Part shown: positions 24,917-33,891 of the stretch, one piece after another
How the letters are laid out: each line of letters begins with the position of its first letter
Position numbering within the stretch: the stretch's first letter is position 1
Origin: Synechococcus sp. RS9909
GTDB lineage: Bacteria > Cyanobacteriota > Cyanobacteriia > PCC-6307 > Cyanobiaceae
Reading direction: 5' to 3'
Length of the DNA: 64,000 nucleotides
Assembly (NCBI RefSeq): GCF_014279595.1
Contig: NZ_CP047943.1
Span: forward strand, 558,001 to 622,000
Position numbers and translations under genes: made by a program
The notes under the pieces: model-generated
Databases searched by the model: none
What the model was told of the DNA's origin: nothing
What the model saw: the letters and a program-made list of their open reading frames with translations, nothing else

Positions 24917-24989
24917 TGCCAGGACCCAGATTTGAACTGGGGACACGGCGATTTTCAGTCGCCTGCTCTACCAACTGAGCTATCCCGGC
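24917..24989 (-). tRNA. tRNA-Phe (GAA)
   Basis: A 73-nt cloverleaf. Acceptor arms GCCGGGA and TCCTGGC pair with one G-T, the anticodon loop is CTGAAAA with anticodon GAA, and the T loop is TTCAAAT. CCA is not encoded. Its T8-A9-G10 is the stop codon of the upstream comF gene. In marine Synechococcus this tRNA borders the phycobilisome rod locus. Confidence 0.97.
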
Positions 24990-25678
24990 GCGTCGTCTGC
25001 GCGACAGCCAGATCTTAAATCACGACGTTCCGAGCTCGCGCTTCGGCGCGGTGTTCTTGCCAGGCAGACCAGGCCAGCCACGGGCAGGTTCGCCCTGGTG
25101 AGTGCCGCCTGGGCGGCAACGGCTGTGGCACCGGTGGTGAGGATGTCATCGACGATCCAGATCCTTCCATTCGGCCGTCCGACATCCGTCGCGACGGGGG
25201 CGACGGCGTGAAACGCCTCCTGTTGATTGCTCTGGCGTTGATGCGCCTTCAGGTGGTGTTGCCCCAGGCCGGGCCGACGGCGTTGCAGCAGTTCCAGGGT
25301 GGGGCGGTTCAGGCCCTGGCAGAGCAGGGCCGGCAGCGGATTGGCCCGACTGGCGTGTTTCCAGCTGGGGATGGGCACCAGCAGGGCATCGCTGGGCAGG
25401 TGGTCGCGGAGGTTGGCGCAGAGCGCAGCGATGGTCTTGGCGTCGGGGCTGCGGCGCAGTTGGAGCAGCACCTGGCGCAGTGCACCGCTGTAGAGCCCGG
25501 CGGCGACCCAGGGCAGGGGAGCCCGTCCATGCAACAGCTGGCTGCGGAGCCCCAGGCGGCGGTTGCAGGGCTCACAGGGGCGCTGCTCGTCCTGATCGTC
25601 GGTGAGCGGTTGAGAGCAGAGGGGGCAGCTGGGCTGATGAAGCAGGGTCTTGAGGCACGACGACAGGGCGGTGAGCAC
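24980..25678 (-). CDS. comF: ComF-family phosphoribosyltransferase-like protein
   Basis: The 232-residue product has an N-terminal zinc-finger-like region with four cysteines (PSCPLCSQPL...RPCEPCNRRL) and a C-terminal PRTase domain with the PRPP loop GRIWIVDDILTTGATA. It also has the ComF-type LLVPIPSWKHASRANP segment. ComF proteins are needed for DNA uptake in competent bacteria; dprA is also in this window. I chose GTG 25678 as start because it precedes the conserved LTALSSCLKTLL region. The stop UAG is formed by nucleotides 8-10 of tRNA-Phe, an unusual 10-bp overlap. Confidence 0.88.
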   Translation of the reverse strand: MLTALSSCLKTLLHQPSCPLCSQPLTDDQDEQRPCEPCNRRLGLRSQLLHGRAPLPWVAAGLYSGALRQVLLQLRRSPDAKTIAALCANLRDHLPSDALLVPIPSWKHASRANPLPALLCQGLNRPTLELLQRRRPGLGQHHLKAHQRQSNQQEAFHAVAPVATDVGRPNGRIWIVDDILTTGATAVAAQAALTRANLPVAGLVCLARTPRRSASSERRDLRSGCRADDAPG

Positions 25679-25697
25679 GGCAACGGGGACGCTGCCT

Positions 25698-25973
25698 TCA
25701 GGATTCCCCGCTGGCCATGGAGCGCAGCATCGCCACCAGGGTGCGGTGCGCATCCTCGCTGTCGCTCAATTCGTGATCAAAACGGATCTCCAGCTTGACC
25801 CCATCCACCTCCAGCTCCATCGCATCCGGACGCACGGCGAGCATGGTGGCGGCTTGCGGTTCAGCGACACCTCCGTAGTGCCGGGCGTACTGGAGGACGG
25901 CTTCGGCGTGATCGGCATTCATGTGGCGACAGATGCGATCGCTGACGCTGGGGGTGAGGGGATCGGCGGCCAT
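25698..25973 (-). CDS. DUF2470 domain protein (HugZ C-terminal-like)
   Basis: This 91-residue protein is a single DUF2470 domain: SDRICRHMNADHAEAVLQYA at residues ~11-30, then a beta-rich core ending in EDAHRTLVAMLRSMA. In larger proteins this domain accompanies flavin- or heme-related split barrels (HugZ, glutamyl-tRNA reductase-binding protein). The stand-alone version is common in cyanobacteria. Its role is unknown; a heme or tetrapyrrole link is inferred from family context. It lies 19 bp upstream of comF, likely in the same transcript. Confidence 0.85.
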   Translation of the reverse strand: MAADPLTPSVSDRICRHMNADHAEAVLQYARHYGGVAEPQAATMLAVRPDAMELEVDGVKLEIRFDHELSDSEDAHRTLVAMLRSMASGES

Positions 25974-25994
25974 GGAGGTGGAAAGAGGGAGTCG

Positions 25995-26117
25995 TCAACC
26001 GAAGCGCTGCCACAGCAGCAGAGCCAACCGGATGCCACTGAAGGTCACGTATCCGGCCAGAACCAGAAACAGTCCAACGGCCAGGGCATCGCGGAGTTTG
26101 GCAGGCACCTGAAGCAC
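25995..26117 (-). CDS. Single-pass membrane mini-protein (40 residues)
   Basis: This short gene starts at GTG 26117, 8 bp after the sugar-kinase stop. It encodes a charged N-terminus with LQVPAKLRDALAVG and one membrane helix, LFLVLAGYVTFSGIRLALLL, ending WQRFG. It has no cysteines or catalytic motifs. The frame is free of stops just between the two neighbouring genes, and the protein looks like a genuine membrane peptide. A start farther upstream at a non-ATG codon is possible. It fits an operon order kinase - mini-protein - DUF2470 - comF. Confidence 0.5.
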   Translation of the reverse strand: MLQVPAKLRDALAVGLFLVLAGYVTFSGIRLALLLWQRFG

Positions 26118-26125
26118 TCGGGGAC

Positions 26126-27409
26126 TCAGAATTCTGCCCCGGATCCACCTCGGTTTGCTCCTGGCTTCAGAGCCTGTAGGGCGAGTCGGGCCACCCCCGC
26201 TGCCGGAGGGGCATGACAGGTGAGGATCGGGCGGCCCAGCATCCGTTCACGGATCCGGCGCCACTGGGGGTTGCGAGCCCCACCCCCAAGCGTGATCAGC
26301 CGACGGGGCTCGGGGGCACCCAGTTGACCAAGCCGTTGCCAGCCCTGGGCTTCAATCCGCGTCAACCCCTCGAGCAACCCGTGCAAATAGAGGGCGTCAC
26401 TCACCGGTCGCGGCGTGAGCACCGGCTCCAGAGTCGGATCATCCACCGGAAAGCGTTCCCCCCGGCCCGGCAGTGGACGAAACTCCAGCCCACTGCCCTG
26501 GTTGGGATCGATCTGTCGGCTCAGGGCGGCGAGGTCGATGGCGCCGAACAGTGATCGCAGCACGGCGCCGCCGGCATTGGACGCTCCTCCGCAGAGCCAG
26601 CGCCCGCCGACCCGATGATTGGTCACTCCCGGGGCGTTGAGGGGGGCGTCCACGAACCGCTTGAGCACGATGGTGCTGCCGAGAACGGTGATGCCCTCAT
26701 CGACGGCTGGGTTGGCGGTCAACACCGCTGCATTGGCGTCGGTGGTGCCGGCCACCACCTGCACCGACTCAGGACAGCCCAGGGCACGGGCGATTGGCGG
26801 TGCGATGGGGCCAAGAATGCTCCCACTGGCCTCAATCTCAGGCAGGGCCTCAGCCCAGGCCTGGTCGTGGAAGGTCGCAGGCCAGCTGCTGCGCTGCAGA
26901 TCCCAACCCAAGCGCAGGTTGTTGCCTTCTTCGCCGAAGCGCCAGTGTTGGAGCAGCCATCCGGTGATCCAATCGGCCTGATGGCGCAGCAGCAGGTGAG
27001 AGTCGTGGTGGCTGTCCAGCAGCCGCAGGGCCCGGGCCAGGCTGCCACTGGCGCTTCCGGCAGGATGCTCCGGTGCGATCAGGCGGCGGAGCGTCTCCAC
27101 CTGCTCCGGGCAGCTCTGCTGATAAGAGAGCGCAGGCCCTAAGGGGGTGCCATCCCGGCGGCAGGCGAGCAGCGTTCCCGATGTGCCATCGACGGCGATC
27201 GCGGCCAGGCCGGCGCGCCGATGCTGTGGGATGGCCTGGATCAGGTCAGAGCAGGCCTGACGCCAGGCGAGGGGATTGGTGAAATCGCCTGGATAGGGGG
27301 TGGCTTCGCTGTGGACGAGCTCACCCTCCACACTGAGAACGGCCACCCGAACACCACTGGTGCCCAGATCGATGCCGAGCACGGTGGTGTCGGGTGGCAC
27401 TGGTGGCAA
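26126..27409 (-). CDS. FGGY-family sugar kinase (ribulo/xylulokinase-like)
   Basis: This 427-residue cytoplasmic kinase has the actin-like ATPase fold of the FGGY family: phosphate-1 loop TVLGIDLGTSGVRVAVLSVE at residues 9-28, IAVDGTSGTLLACRRDGTPL, and adenosine-region motifs VVAGTTDANAAVL and LITLGGGARNPQW. Cyanobacterial homologs, related to plant XK-1, phosphorylate D-ribulose or a similar ketopentose, so that is the best guess. The computed start is TTG 27409, directly after the metK stop (27410). GTG codons at residue 4 and residue 10 are alternatives. Likely co-transcribed with metK. Confidence 0.85.
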   Translation of the reverse strand: MPPVPPDTTVLGIDLGTSGVRVAVLSVEGELVHSEATPYPGDFTNPLAWRQACSDLIQAIPQHRRAGLAAIAVDGTSGTLLACRRDGTPLGPALSYQQSCPEQVETLRRLIAPEHPAGSASGSLARALRLLDSHHDSHLLLRHQADWITGWLLQHWRFGEEGNNLRLGWDLQRSSWPATFHDQAWAEALPEIEASGSILGPIAPPIARALGCPESVQVVAGTTDANAAVLTANPAVDEGITVLGSTIVLKRFVDAPLNAPGVTNHRVGGRWLCGGASNAGGAVLRSLFGAIDLAALSRQIDPNQGSGLEFRPLPGRGERFPVDDPTLEPVLTPRPVSDALYLHGLLEGLTRIEAQGWQRLGQLGAPEPRRLITLGGGARNPQWRRIRERMLGRPILTCHAPPAAGVARLALQALKPGANRGGSGAEF

Positions 27410-28669
27410 TCAGAGGCTGCTGCCTTGTTGCAGCCGGGAGGCTTCTGCCTGCAGGAGGGTGGCGGCTTTGTCCGCCACATCCTCCCAGGGAAGCTTGAGG
27501 TCGGGGCGACCGAAGTGGCCATAGGCCGCGGTGTCGCGATAAAAACGGCCTCCGTTCAATGCCGGCATCTCCCGGAGCTTGAACTGTTCGATGATGGCGC
27601 CGGGGCGCAGATCGAAGTGCTGATTCACCAGTTCGGTGAGCTCGGCGTTCGACACCTTGCCGGTGCCGAAGGCATCGACAAGAATCGACACCGGCTTGGC
27701 GACGCCGATGGCGTAGCTCAGCTGCACTTCAGCCCGTTTGGCCAGACCGGCGGCCACCAGGCATTTGGCGACATAGCGGGCGGCATAGGCCGCCGAGCGA
27801 TCCACCTTGGTGGGATCTTTGCCGGAGAAGGCACCACCGCCATGGCGGGCATAGCCGCCGTAGGTGTCGACGATGATCTTGCGACCGGTCAGACCCGCAT
27901 CCCCCTGGGGACCTCCCACCACAAACTTCCCGGTGGGATTGACCAGATAGCGGGTGCTGTCTTTGCTGGGGCGCAGGGGGAGGTCGGCTGTCGCCGGTTC
28001 CACCACATGGGTCCAGAGATCGTCGCTGATTTTCTGGCGCACCTCCTGCTCACCACTCATGCCGGCCACCTCGGCGGTGTGCTGGGTGGAGATCAGGATC
28101 GTGTCGATCGCCACGGGCTTGTCGTTCTCATACACGACGCTCACCTGCGTCTTGCCATCCGGCAGCAGGTACTCAAGGCTGCCGTTGTGGCGCACTTCGG
28201 CCAGGCGACGCGAGAGCCGGTGGGCGAGGCTGATCGGCAGCGGCATCAGCTCCGGCGTTTCGTCGCAGGCGTAGCCGAACATGATGCCCTGATCGCCGGC
28301 CCCCACCTTGTCGAGGGGATCACCGGCGTGATCATCGGCCTCGTTCACACCCTGGGCAATGTCGGGTGACTGCTGATCGAGGGCCACCAGCACCGCGCAG
28401 CTGTTGGCATCGAAACCGCCGGCCCGGGCACCGCTGTAGCCGATGTCGCGGATCACATCCCGCACCAGATGAATGAAATCCACCTGAGCCTTGGAGGTGA
28501 CTTCACCCGTGATCATGCAGAGACCGGTGTTGACCACGGTTTCGCAGGCCACCCGGCTGGCACTGTCCTGGGCGAGCAGCGCATCGAGCACGGCATCGCT
28601 GACCTGATCACAGATCTTGTCGGGATGGCCTTCGGTGACGGATTCGGAGGTGAAGACGTAACGGCTCAT
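27410..28669 (-). CDS. metK: S-adenosylmethionine synthetase
   Basis: This 419-residue enzyme makes S-adenosylmethionine from methionine and ATP. Diagnostic motifs are [20 protein letters not shown] at the N-terminus, [20 protein letters not shown] and [20 protein letters not shown], so ATP and methionine sites are intact. Start is ATG 28669. It lies 39 bp downstream of the HAD phosphatase and directly upstream of the sugar kinase. I see no SAM riboswitch-like leader in the short upstream gap. Confidence 0.98.
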   Translation of the reverse strand: MSRYVFTSESVTEGHPDKICDQVSDAVLDALLAQDSASRVACETVVNTGLCMITGEVTSKAQVDFIHLVRDVIRDIGYSGARAGGFDANSCAVLVALDQQSPDIAQGVNEADDHAGDPLDKVGAGDQGIMFGYACDETPELMPLPISLAHRLSRRLAEVRHNGSLEYLLPDGKTQVSVVYENDKPVAIDTILISTQHTAEVAGMSGEQEVRQKISDDLWTHVVEPATADLPLRPSKDSTRYLVNPTGKFVVGGPQGDAGLTGRKIIVDTYGGYARHGGGAFSGKDPTKVDRSAAYAARYVAKCLVAAGLAKRAEVQLSYAIGVAKPVSILVDAFGTGKVSNAELTELVNQHFDLRPGAIIEQFKLREMPALNGGRFYRDTAAYGHFGRPDLKLPWEDVADKAATLLQAEASRLQQGSSL

Positions 28670-28708
28670 GGGTTGCTGTCGCTGCGGCGACTGTAGGGGG
28701 AAGTGTTT

Positions 28709-29479
28709 TCACGTCAAACACTCCACCTGGAGCTCGCGCCAGTGTTGAATCAGATGGTGGTGGCCGGTGAGGCGTGGTGGTTGCTGCCATCCAGCCACGT
28801 AGCCGAGAGTCACCGCCACGCCGGCCTCCCGGGCCATGTGCAGATCGGAATCAGCGTCGCCGATCAGGGCACAACGCCGGTGGTCAAGCTGCATCTGCTC
28901 ACAGAGGCGATGCACCGCGGCGGGATCCGGCTTGCAGGGAGTGTCGTCGGCGCTCCAGATGGCGCTCACCAGCGCGTGGAGCCCATGGTTAACCAGAAAC
29001 CGCTCGATTCCCTGGCGCGAATCGTTGCTGATCACCGCACTGCGAACGCCCGCAGCCTGCAAGGCGTGGAGGATGCGATCGGCCTCTGGCAGCAGCGGGC
29101 TGGGCTGCTCGGCGAGGGCCTGATCAGCGAGCTGAAAGCAGACCTCGGCCAGTCGCCAGGCCTGGGGCCAGGAGGGTTCCTGCTGGGCAGCGGTGGCAGC
29201 CGTGGCGATGAGGTTGTGCTGGCGCGACGCCACCGCCAGCAGGCCCGTGGGGGAGACCCCGGCGGCACTAATGCCATAGAGCCGTTGCAGTTGATCCACC
29301 AGGTGCTCGCAAACGCTGGCGGTGTGACCGGCCTGGCGGAACACCGTGGCAGCAGCTTGCAGTCGCTGACGACCAAGGCCGATCAGATGGGGTTCGCTAT
29401 GGGACAGGGTGCCGTCCTTGTCGAACAGCACCCCGTCAACGTCGGCCAGGGTGATGCCGTTGAGCAGCAACCGGGCCAT
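28709..29479 (-). CDS. HAD-superfamily phosphatase (Gph-like)
   Basis: This is a 256-residue haloacid-dehalogenase hydrolase. Motif I is VLFDKDGTLSHSE (nucleophile Asp and the +2 Asp, residues ~18-22), motif II is RSAVISNDSRQGIE, motif III includes CKPDPAAVH, and motif IV is CALIGDADSDLHMAREAG. A helical cap is inserted after motif I, as in phosphoglycolate phosphatases. The substrate is not predictable; phosphoglycolate is a reasonable candidate in a photoautotroph. It lies 22 bp downstream of the ribosomal protein S1 gene. Confidence 0.88.
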   Translation of the reverse strand: MARLLLNGITLADVDGVLFDKDGTLSHSEPHLIGLGRQRLQAAATVFRQAGHTASVCEHLVDQLQRLYGISAAGVSPTGLLAVASRQHNLIATAATAAQQEPSWPQAWRLAEVCFQLADQALAEQPSPLLPEADRILHALQAAGVRSAVISNDSRQGIERFLVNHGLHALVSAIWSADDTPCKPDPAAVHRLCEQMQLDHRRCALIGDADSDLHMAREAGVAVTLGYVAGWQQPPRLTGHHHLIQHWRELQVECLT

Positions 29480-29501
29480 GAATGGAAGGCTGGGCCGTTG
29501 G

Positions 29502-30611
29502 TCAGCCCATCATGCCGTAGCCATCGTCGCCTTCCTCGGCCTGCTCCAGCAGCATCTGCTTGTAGCGGGCTGCCATCTCCTCGGCCTTCTCGAACACCTT
29601 CTGGGGATCGGTGAGCATGTCGCCCGGCTCCGGTTCGAGTGCCTTGGTGGAGAGAGAAATCCGCCCCCGTTCGGCATCGAGGTCGATGATCATCACCTTC
29701 ATCTGATCATTCACATTGAGCACCGAGTGCGGCGTTTCGATGTGCTCGTGGCTGATTTCGGAGATGTGCAGCAGACCGCTGACGCCACCGATGTCGATGA
29801 AGGCGCCGTAGGGCTTGATGCCGCGGACGGTGCCGATCACCACTTCGCCCACCTCCAGGCGATTCATCTTGCGTTCCACCAGGGCGCGGCGATGGCTGAG
29901 CACCAGACGGTTGCGCTCCTCGTCGACTTCCAGGAACTTGAGCGGCAGGAAATCGGCGACCAGCTCTTCCTTGGGCTTGCGGGTACTGATGTGACTGCCG
30001 GGGATGAAGCCGCGCAGGCCCTCCACCCGCACCAGGGCACCACCGCGGTTGGTGGCAAACACTTCGCTGTAGATGGTGGCATCTTCTTTCTGCAGCTGAC
30101 GCACCCGCTCCCAGGCCCGCTGGTACTCGATGCGGCGGATCGAGAGAGCAAGCTGCCCGTCTTCGTTCTCCTCACTCATGATGAAGAACTCGCGCACCTC
30201 ACCGGGCTGAAGCACGTCGCTCAGGCCTTCCACCCGGTTGATCGACACCTCCTGCATCGGCATGAAGGCGGCGGTCTTGGCGCCGATGTCGATCATGGCC
30301 CCCTTCGATTCCAGGGCGAACACGGTGCCGTTGACGATGTCGCCAGGCTTGAAGTTGTAGTCGTACTTGCTGAGAAGCGCCGCAAACTCGTCGAGGGTGA
30401 AGCCGGCGTTATCCAGATCGCGGCTGCTCGCCCGGCTGCTGGGGTCGTCGGCCGTGGGCACATCCTCCGGAATGCTCAGGTCGTTCTCGTCGAAGGCTTC
30501 ATCGGCAGTCAGCACCTCAGCCTGAGCAGCGACTGGCTCGGCGGCATCGGTGACGGTTGCAGCTGATTCGACAGCGTGGTCCTGAACCTGGTCGGTGGAG
30601 GAAACAGACAT
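29502..30611 (-). CDS. rpsA: Ribosomal protein S1 homolog
   Basis: This 369-residue protein carries three S1 RNA-binding domains. The first includes PGDIVNGTVFALESKGAMID at residues ~88-107, the second includes FATNRGGALVRVEGLRGFIP, and the third includes GEVVIGTVRGIKPYGAFIDI and GLLHISEISHEHI. This three-domain form is the usual cyanobacterial S1, shorter than the E. coli six-domain protein. An acidic N-terminal extension (~70 residues) and a tail ending EEGDDGYGMMG are present. Start is ATG 30611; the open frame to 30674 is untranslated by homology. It helps recruit mRNA to the 30S subunit. Confidence 0.93.
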   Translation of the reverse strand: MSVSSTDQVQDHAVESAATVTDAAEPVAAQAEVLTADEAFDENDLSIPEDVPTADDPSSRASSRDLDNAGFTLDEFAALLSKYDYNFKPGDIVNGTVFALESKGAMIDIGAKTAAFMPMQEVSINRVEGLSDVLQPGEVREFFIMSEENEDGQLALSIRRIEYQRAWERVRQLQKEDATIYSEVFATNRGGALVRVEGLRGFIPGSHISTRKPKEELVADFLPLKFLEVDEERNRLVLSHRRALVERKMNRLEVGEVVIGTVRGIKPYGAFIDIGGVSGLLHISEISHEHIETPHSVLNVNDQMKVMIIDLDAERGRISLSTKALEPEPGDMLTDPQKVFEKAEEMAARYKQMLLEQAEEGDDGYGMMG

Positions 30612-30728
30612 GGAGCGATGGCGGTCTGCCCGGAGACAGTGCGAAGGAATGACGTGGTGGCCCGCCGACCACAACGATCGAATCCGTCATTCTGTCAGAT
30701 CGACTCGGATGAACCGTGGAGAGTAGTT

Positions 30729-31202
30729 TCAGACCGCTGCCAGGGGGGTGGCCGAGTCGTTCATGCCTTCGAGGGTCTTCACGAAATCGTTGACGCCTCG
30801 GAACTGCCGGTACACGGAGGCGAAGCGCACATAGGCCACTTCGCTGAGCTCCTTGAGCTGATTGAGCACCATTTCACCGATCTCCTGGCTGCTCACCTCC
30901 CGTCCGTTGCGCTGTTGCAGGGCAAGTTCGAGATCGTCCACGATCGTCTCCAGTCGGGAGGCGGTCAGACCGGTTTTTTCGCAGGCCCGGCTGAGACCGT
31001 GAAGCAATTTGCTGCGACTGAAGCTTTCCCGGCTGCCATTGCGCTTGAGCACGGTGATTGGCATGGTTTCCACCCGTTCGTAGGTGGTGAAGCGGAACTC
31101 ACAGTTGAGACACTCACGCCGCCGCCGCACGCTTCTGCCGCCGTCGGCAGCGCGGGACTCGAGCACCCGGCTGTCTGTGTTTTGGCAGGAAGGGCACTGC
31201 AC
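30729..31202 (-). CDS. nrdR: Transcriptional repressor NrdR
   Basis: NrdR represses ribonucleotide reductase genes in response to ATP/dATP. The 157-residue length is normal. The N-terminal zinc ribbon [18 protein letters not shown] with C31/C34-type pair ECLNCEFRF, and the ATP-cone that follows ([20 protein letters not shown]), are intact. It lies between psbT/psbB and the S1 gene on the same strand, with a terminator between it and psbT, so it is probably transcribed separately. Confidence 0.97.
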   Translation of the reverse strand: MQCPSCQNTDSRVLESRAADGGRSVRRRRECLNCEFRFTTYERVETMPITVLKRNGSRESFSRSKLLHGLSRACEKTGLTASRLETIVDDLELALQQRNGREVSSQEIGEMVLNQLKELSEVAYVRFASVYRQFRGVNDFVKTLEGMNDSATPLAAV

Positions 31203-31270
31203 GCCCGGGCAACTCCCAGTTCAAGGTTGTGAGCCGATTGTAGACACCGTGTCCAGAGCTGGAATCACAA

Positions 31271-31300
31271 CAAAAAAGCCCCACCGATTGGTGGGGCTTG
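31271..31300 (-). terminator. Intrinsic terminator of psbB-psbT
   Basis: On the minus strand, AAGCCCCACC and GGTGGGGCTT flank the loop AATC, followed by TTTTTGT. It begins about 18 bp after the psbT stop and is the only strong hairpin with a T run in this gap. Confidence 0.92.
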
Positions 31301-31318
31301 AAGCAGGAACTCTGTGGA

Positions 31319-31414
31319 TCACTTGCCGATCTTGGGAGGATCGCGGAAGGCGATCGCGAAGAAGAGCGTGGCAATCGCCAGGGTGAGGATGAGGATGTAA
31401 GCGAAGCTTTCCAT
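31319..31414 (-). CDS. psbT: Photosystem II protein T
   Basis: This is a 31-residue single-helix subunit at the photosystem II dimer interface. It reads [20 protein letters not shown] and then [11 protein letters not shown], matching the family in length and ending. It is too short for a typical ORF cutoff but lies 21 bp after psbB on the same strand, the conserved psbB-psbT order, and is followed by a terminator. Confidence 0.96.
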   Translation of the reverse strand: MESFAYILILTLAIATLFFAIAFRDPPKIGK

Positions 31415-31435
31415 CGGGGAGTCTCCGGAGGGCGA

Positions 31436-32995
31436 TCAGCTGAGGGTGGAACCGGCCGGGGGCACGTAGCCCTCGGGAAGGCGACGGGTGGAACGGTCGC
31501 CCAGTTTCTGGAACAGACCGAACTCCACCTGTTCGCCGAGATCCGGATCGATCCCGGCAAACACATCGCGATACAGGGTCCGAGCGCCGTGCCAAATGTG
31601 CCCGAAGAAGAAGAGCAGGGCGAAGGTGGCATGGCCGAAGGTGAACCAGCCCCGTGGCGAGCTGCGGAAAGTGCCGTCGGAGTGGTAGGTCTCGCGGTCG
31701 AACTCGAACGCTTCACCAAGCTGGGCCTTACGGGCCAGACGCTTCACATCGGCAGGATCCGTGAAGGTTTGGCCATCGAGAGCCCCACCGAACACCTTGG
31801 CAGTCACGCCCTGCTGCTCGAAGGAATACTTGGCTTCAGCGCGACGGAAGGGGATGTCAGCGCGAACGATGCCATCGCTGTCTTCCAGAACCACAGGGAA
31901 GTTCTCGAAGAAGTTGGGCAGACGACGCACCTGGAGATCGCGACCATCCTTATCGGTGAAGGCGATATGCCCCAGCCATCCGGTGGGCAGGCCATCACCA
32001 TTCACCATCGGACCGACGCGGAACAGGCCACCTTTGGCAGGGCTGTTGCCGACGTAGTCATAGAAAGCGAGCTTTTCGGGGATGGCTGCGAAGGCTTCCT
32101 GAGCCGTGGCACCCTGATCCATCGCCGTCTGGACGCGACGGTTGATTTCCGTTTTGAAGTAGCTCTGATCCCACTGGTAACGGGTGGGGCCGAACAGCTC
32201 GACAGGTGTTGCTGCGGAGCCATACCACATCGTGCCTGCCACGATGAAGGCTGCGAAGAACACAGCGGCAATGGCACTGGCCAGAACCGTTTCAATGTTG
32301 CCCATCCGAAGCGCCTTGTAGAGACGCTCGGGCGGGCGGGTGGTGATGTGAAAAATGCCGGCAATGATGCCGACGATGCCAGCTGCGATGTGGTGAGCGA
32401 CGATGCCACCGGGGTTGAAGGGGTTGAAACCTTCTGGCCCCCAGGCCGGTTGAACCGCCTCGAGGTGGCCGGTCAAGCCATAGGGATCGGAGACCCACAT
32501 GCCAGGACCGAACACACCGGTGAGGTGGAAGGCGCCGAAGCCGAAGCAACCGAGGCCGGCCAGGAGCAGGTGGATGCCGAAGATTTTGGGAAGGTCAAGG
32601 GCCGGCTCGCCGGTGCGTGGGTCCTGCCAGATCTCCAGGTCCCAGTAGGTCCAGTGCCAGATGGCGGCAAGCATCAGCAGGCCACTAAACACGATGTGAG
32701 CCGCTGCGACACCTTCAAAGCTCCAGAAGCCAGGATCCACACCGGTTTCTCCGGTGATGCTCCAGCCTCCCCAGCTGCCGGTGACGCCGAGTCGGGCCAT
32801 GAAGGGCATGACGAACATGCCCTGACGCCACATCGGATTCAGGACGGGATCCGAGGGGTCGAAAATGGCGAGTTCATAAAGGGCCATCGAGCCGGCCCAG
32901 CCGGCAACGAGGGCGGTGTGCATGAGGTGCACGGCCAGAAGTCGGCCGGGGTCGTTGATGACGACGGTGTGCACCCGATACCAGGGCAATCCCAT
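31436..32995 (-). CDS. psbB: Photosystem II CP47 chlorophyll protein
   Basis: This 519-residue inner antenna protein of photosystem II binds about 16 chlorophylls. It starts [20 protein letters not shown], has six membrane helices with histidine ligands (for example in [12 protein letters not shown] and [13 protein letters not shown]), and contains the large lumenal loop E with [20 protein letters not shown] near its end. Full length and no frame disruption. It is first in the psbB-psbT operon and divergent from a ferredoxin gene. Confidence 0.99.
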   Translation of the reverse strand: MGLPWYRVHTVVINDPGRLLAVHLMHTALVAGWAGSMALYELAIFDPSDPVLNPMWRQGMFVMPFMARLGVTGSWGGWSITGETGVDPGFWSFEGVAAAHIVFSGLLMLAAIWHWTYWDLEIWQDPRTGEPALDLPKIFGIHLLLAGLGCFGFGAFHLTGVFGPGMWVSDPYGLTGHLEAVQPAWGPEGFNPFNPGGIVAHHIAAGIVGIIAGIFHITTRPPERLYKALRMGNIETVLASAIAAVFFAAFIVAGTMWYGSAATPVELFGPTRYQWDQSYFKTEINRRVQTAMDQGATAQEAFAAIPEKLAFYDYVGNSPAKGGLFRVGPMVNGDGLPTGWLGHIAFTDKDGRDLQVRRLPNFFENFPVVLEDSDGIVRADIPFRRAEAKYSFEQQGVTAKVFGGALDGQTFTDPADVKRLARKAQLGEAFEFDRETYHSDGTFRSSPRGWFTFGHATFALLFFFGHIWHGARTLYRDVFAGIDPDLGEQVEFGLFQKLGDRSTRRLPEGYVPPAGSTLS

Positions 32996-33173
32996 GGGTC
33001 AGGTTCGGGGGAACGAAGCTGCTGATGCAGCCAGACTTCGCGATCGTAAGGGGTGTGGTCGGTGGGACGGGGGACGCTGTCGCGAGCTGCAATGTCTGCA
33101 CATGCGCTCTCTCGGCCGTGCCAGCCGCACGGATTGTCTTGACCTGGCTGCTCGAAAGGGCCCCTGAAGGGAG

Positions 33174-33202
33174 GTTACAAATCGAAATCCCTCGATTCAC
33201 AA
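33174..33202 (-). promoter_or_regulatory. Candidate psbB promoter
   Basis: On the minus strand, TTGTGA and TGTAAC are separated by 17 nt, resembling -35 and -10 boxes, about 180 bp upstream of the psbB start. The spacer contains a small inverted repeat (AATCGA/TCGATT). The match is moderate and by eye only; it lies just upstream of the divergent ferredoxin start and might affect it as well. Confidence 0.3.
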
Positions 33203-33227
33203 TGGTGAGGCAGCTGCCTAAGTCGCC

Positions 33228-33695
33228 ATGCCGGTGATCCGATTTGTTCGAGAAGGTCGCGACGTGGAGTGTTACCCAGGCGAAAACCTGCGCGACGTGG
33301 CGTTGCGGGAAGGGATCGCTCTCTACGGGCTCAAAGGTCAGCTGGGCAATTGCGGCGGCTGCGGACAGTGCATCACCTGCTTTGTGGATGTGCAGGAAGG
33401 GGGAGCGCTGGGGGCCCTTTCGCCCCGCACGGCTGTGGAGGAGGCCAAGTTGCGCCGGCGACCCCAGTCCTGGCGGCTGGCTTGCCAGACCCTGGTGGAA
33501 GGGTCGGTGTTGATCATGACGCGCCCGCAGGCGGGCCTGGCTGATGCTGCGGCCCGGTTGGCCGCTGCACAGGCGACGCCGTTGCCGGCGGGGCCCACCG
33601 CCTGGCCGGTCACGCAGGAGCCAGAGGCCTCCTCTGACGACGAGGAGGTGAGCGCATCGCTCGATGAAGCTGCTACGCCCGGTGACGAGGACTGA
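33228..33695 (+). CDS. 2Fe-2S ferredoxin-like protein with acidic tail
   Basis: This 155-residue protein has an N-terminal [2Fe-2S] ferredoxin domain: the beta-grasp start VIRFVREGRDVECYPGENLR, the cluster loop NCGGCGQCITC (four cysteines, so ligand choice differs from the usual CX4CX2C), and a distal cysteine in RLACQTLVEG. Residues ~100-155 are a low-complexity acidic extension that plant-type ferredoxins lack. It may be an electron carrier tied to photosystem II, the NDH-1 complex or biosynthesis; the partner is unknown. It is divergent from psbB and 59 bp upstream of psbM. Confidence 0.85.
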   Translation: MPVIRFVREGRDVECYPGENLRDVALREGIALYGLKGQLGNCGGCGQCITCFVDVQEGGALGALSPRTAVEEAKLRRRPQSWRLACQTLVEGSVLIMTRPQAGLADAAARLAAAQATPLPAGPTAWPVTQEPEASSDDEEVSASLDEAATPGDED

Positions 33696-33754
33696 CGTAG
33701 CCGCCGGCTTGCCGGCCGAACGGTGATACGTTCCGGTGGAATCTTTCAGCGGTC

Positions 33755-33859
33755 ATGGAAACCAACGATCTCGGTTTTGTTGCCAGCCTTCTGTTTGTGC
33801 TGGTTCCGACGGTCTTCCTGATCATCCTGTTCATCCAGACCAACAGCCGGCAGAGCTGA
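33755..33859 (+). CDS. psbM: Photosystem II protein M
   Basis: This is a 34-residue one-helix photosystem II subunit located at the dimer interface. It begins [20 protein letters not shown] and ends FIQTNSRQS, as in other cyanobacterial PsbM proteins. It follows the ferredoxin gene by 59 bp on the same strand and may share its transcript. Too short for common ORF cutoffs but a clear family match. Confidence 0.96.
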   Translation: METNDLGFVASLLFVLVPTVFLIILFIQTNSRQS

Positions 33860-33891
33860 TTGCCCCTGGGCCTGAAGGGATCGGTCCCCCC

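Noticed and set aside
28670-28708. SAM riboswitch upstream of metK
   Set aside because: The gap is only 39 bp and shows no aptamer-like structure.
33860-33891. Terminator between psbM and the stress protein gene
   Set aside because: A weak hairpin (CCTGA/TCAGG) is present but without a T run on either strand, so I did not list it.
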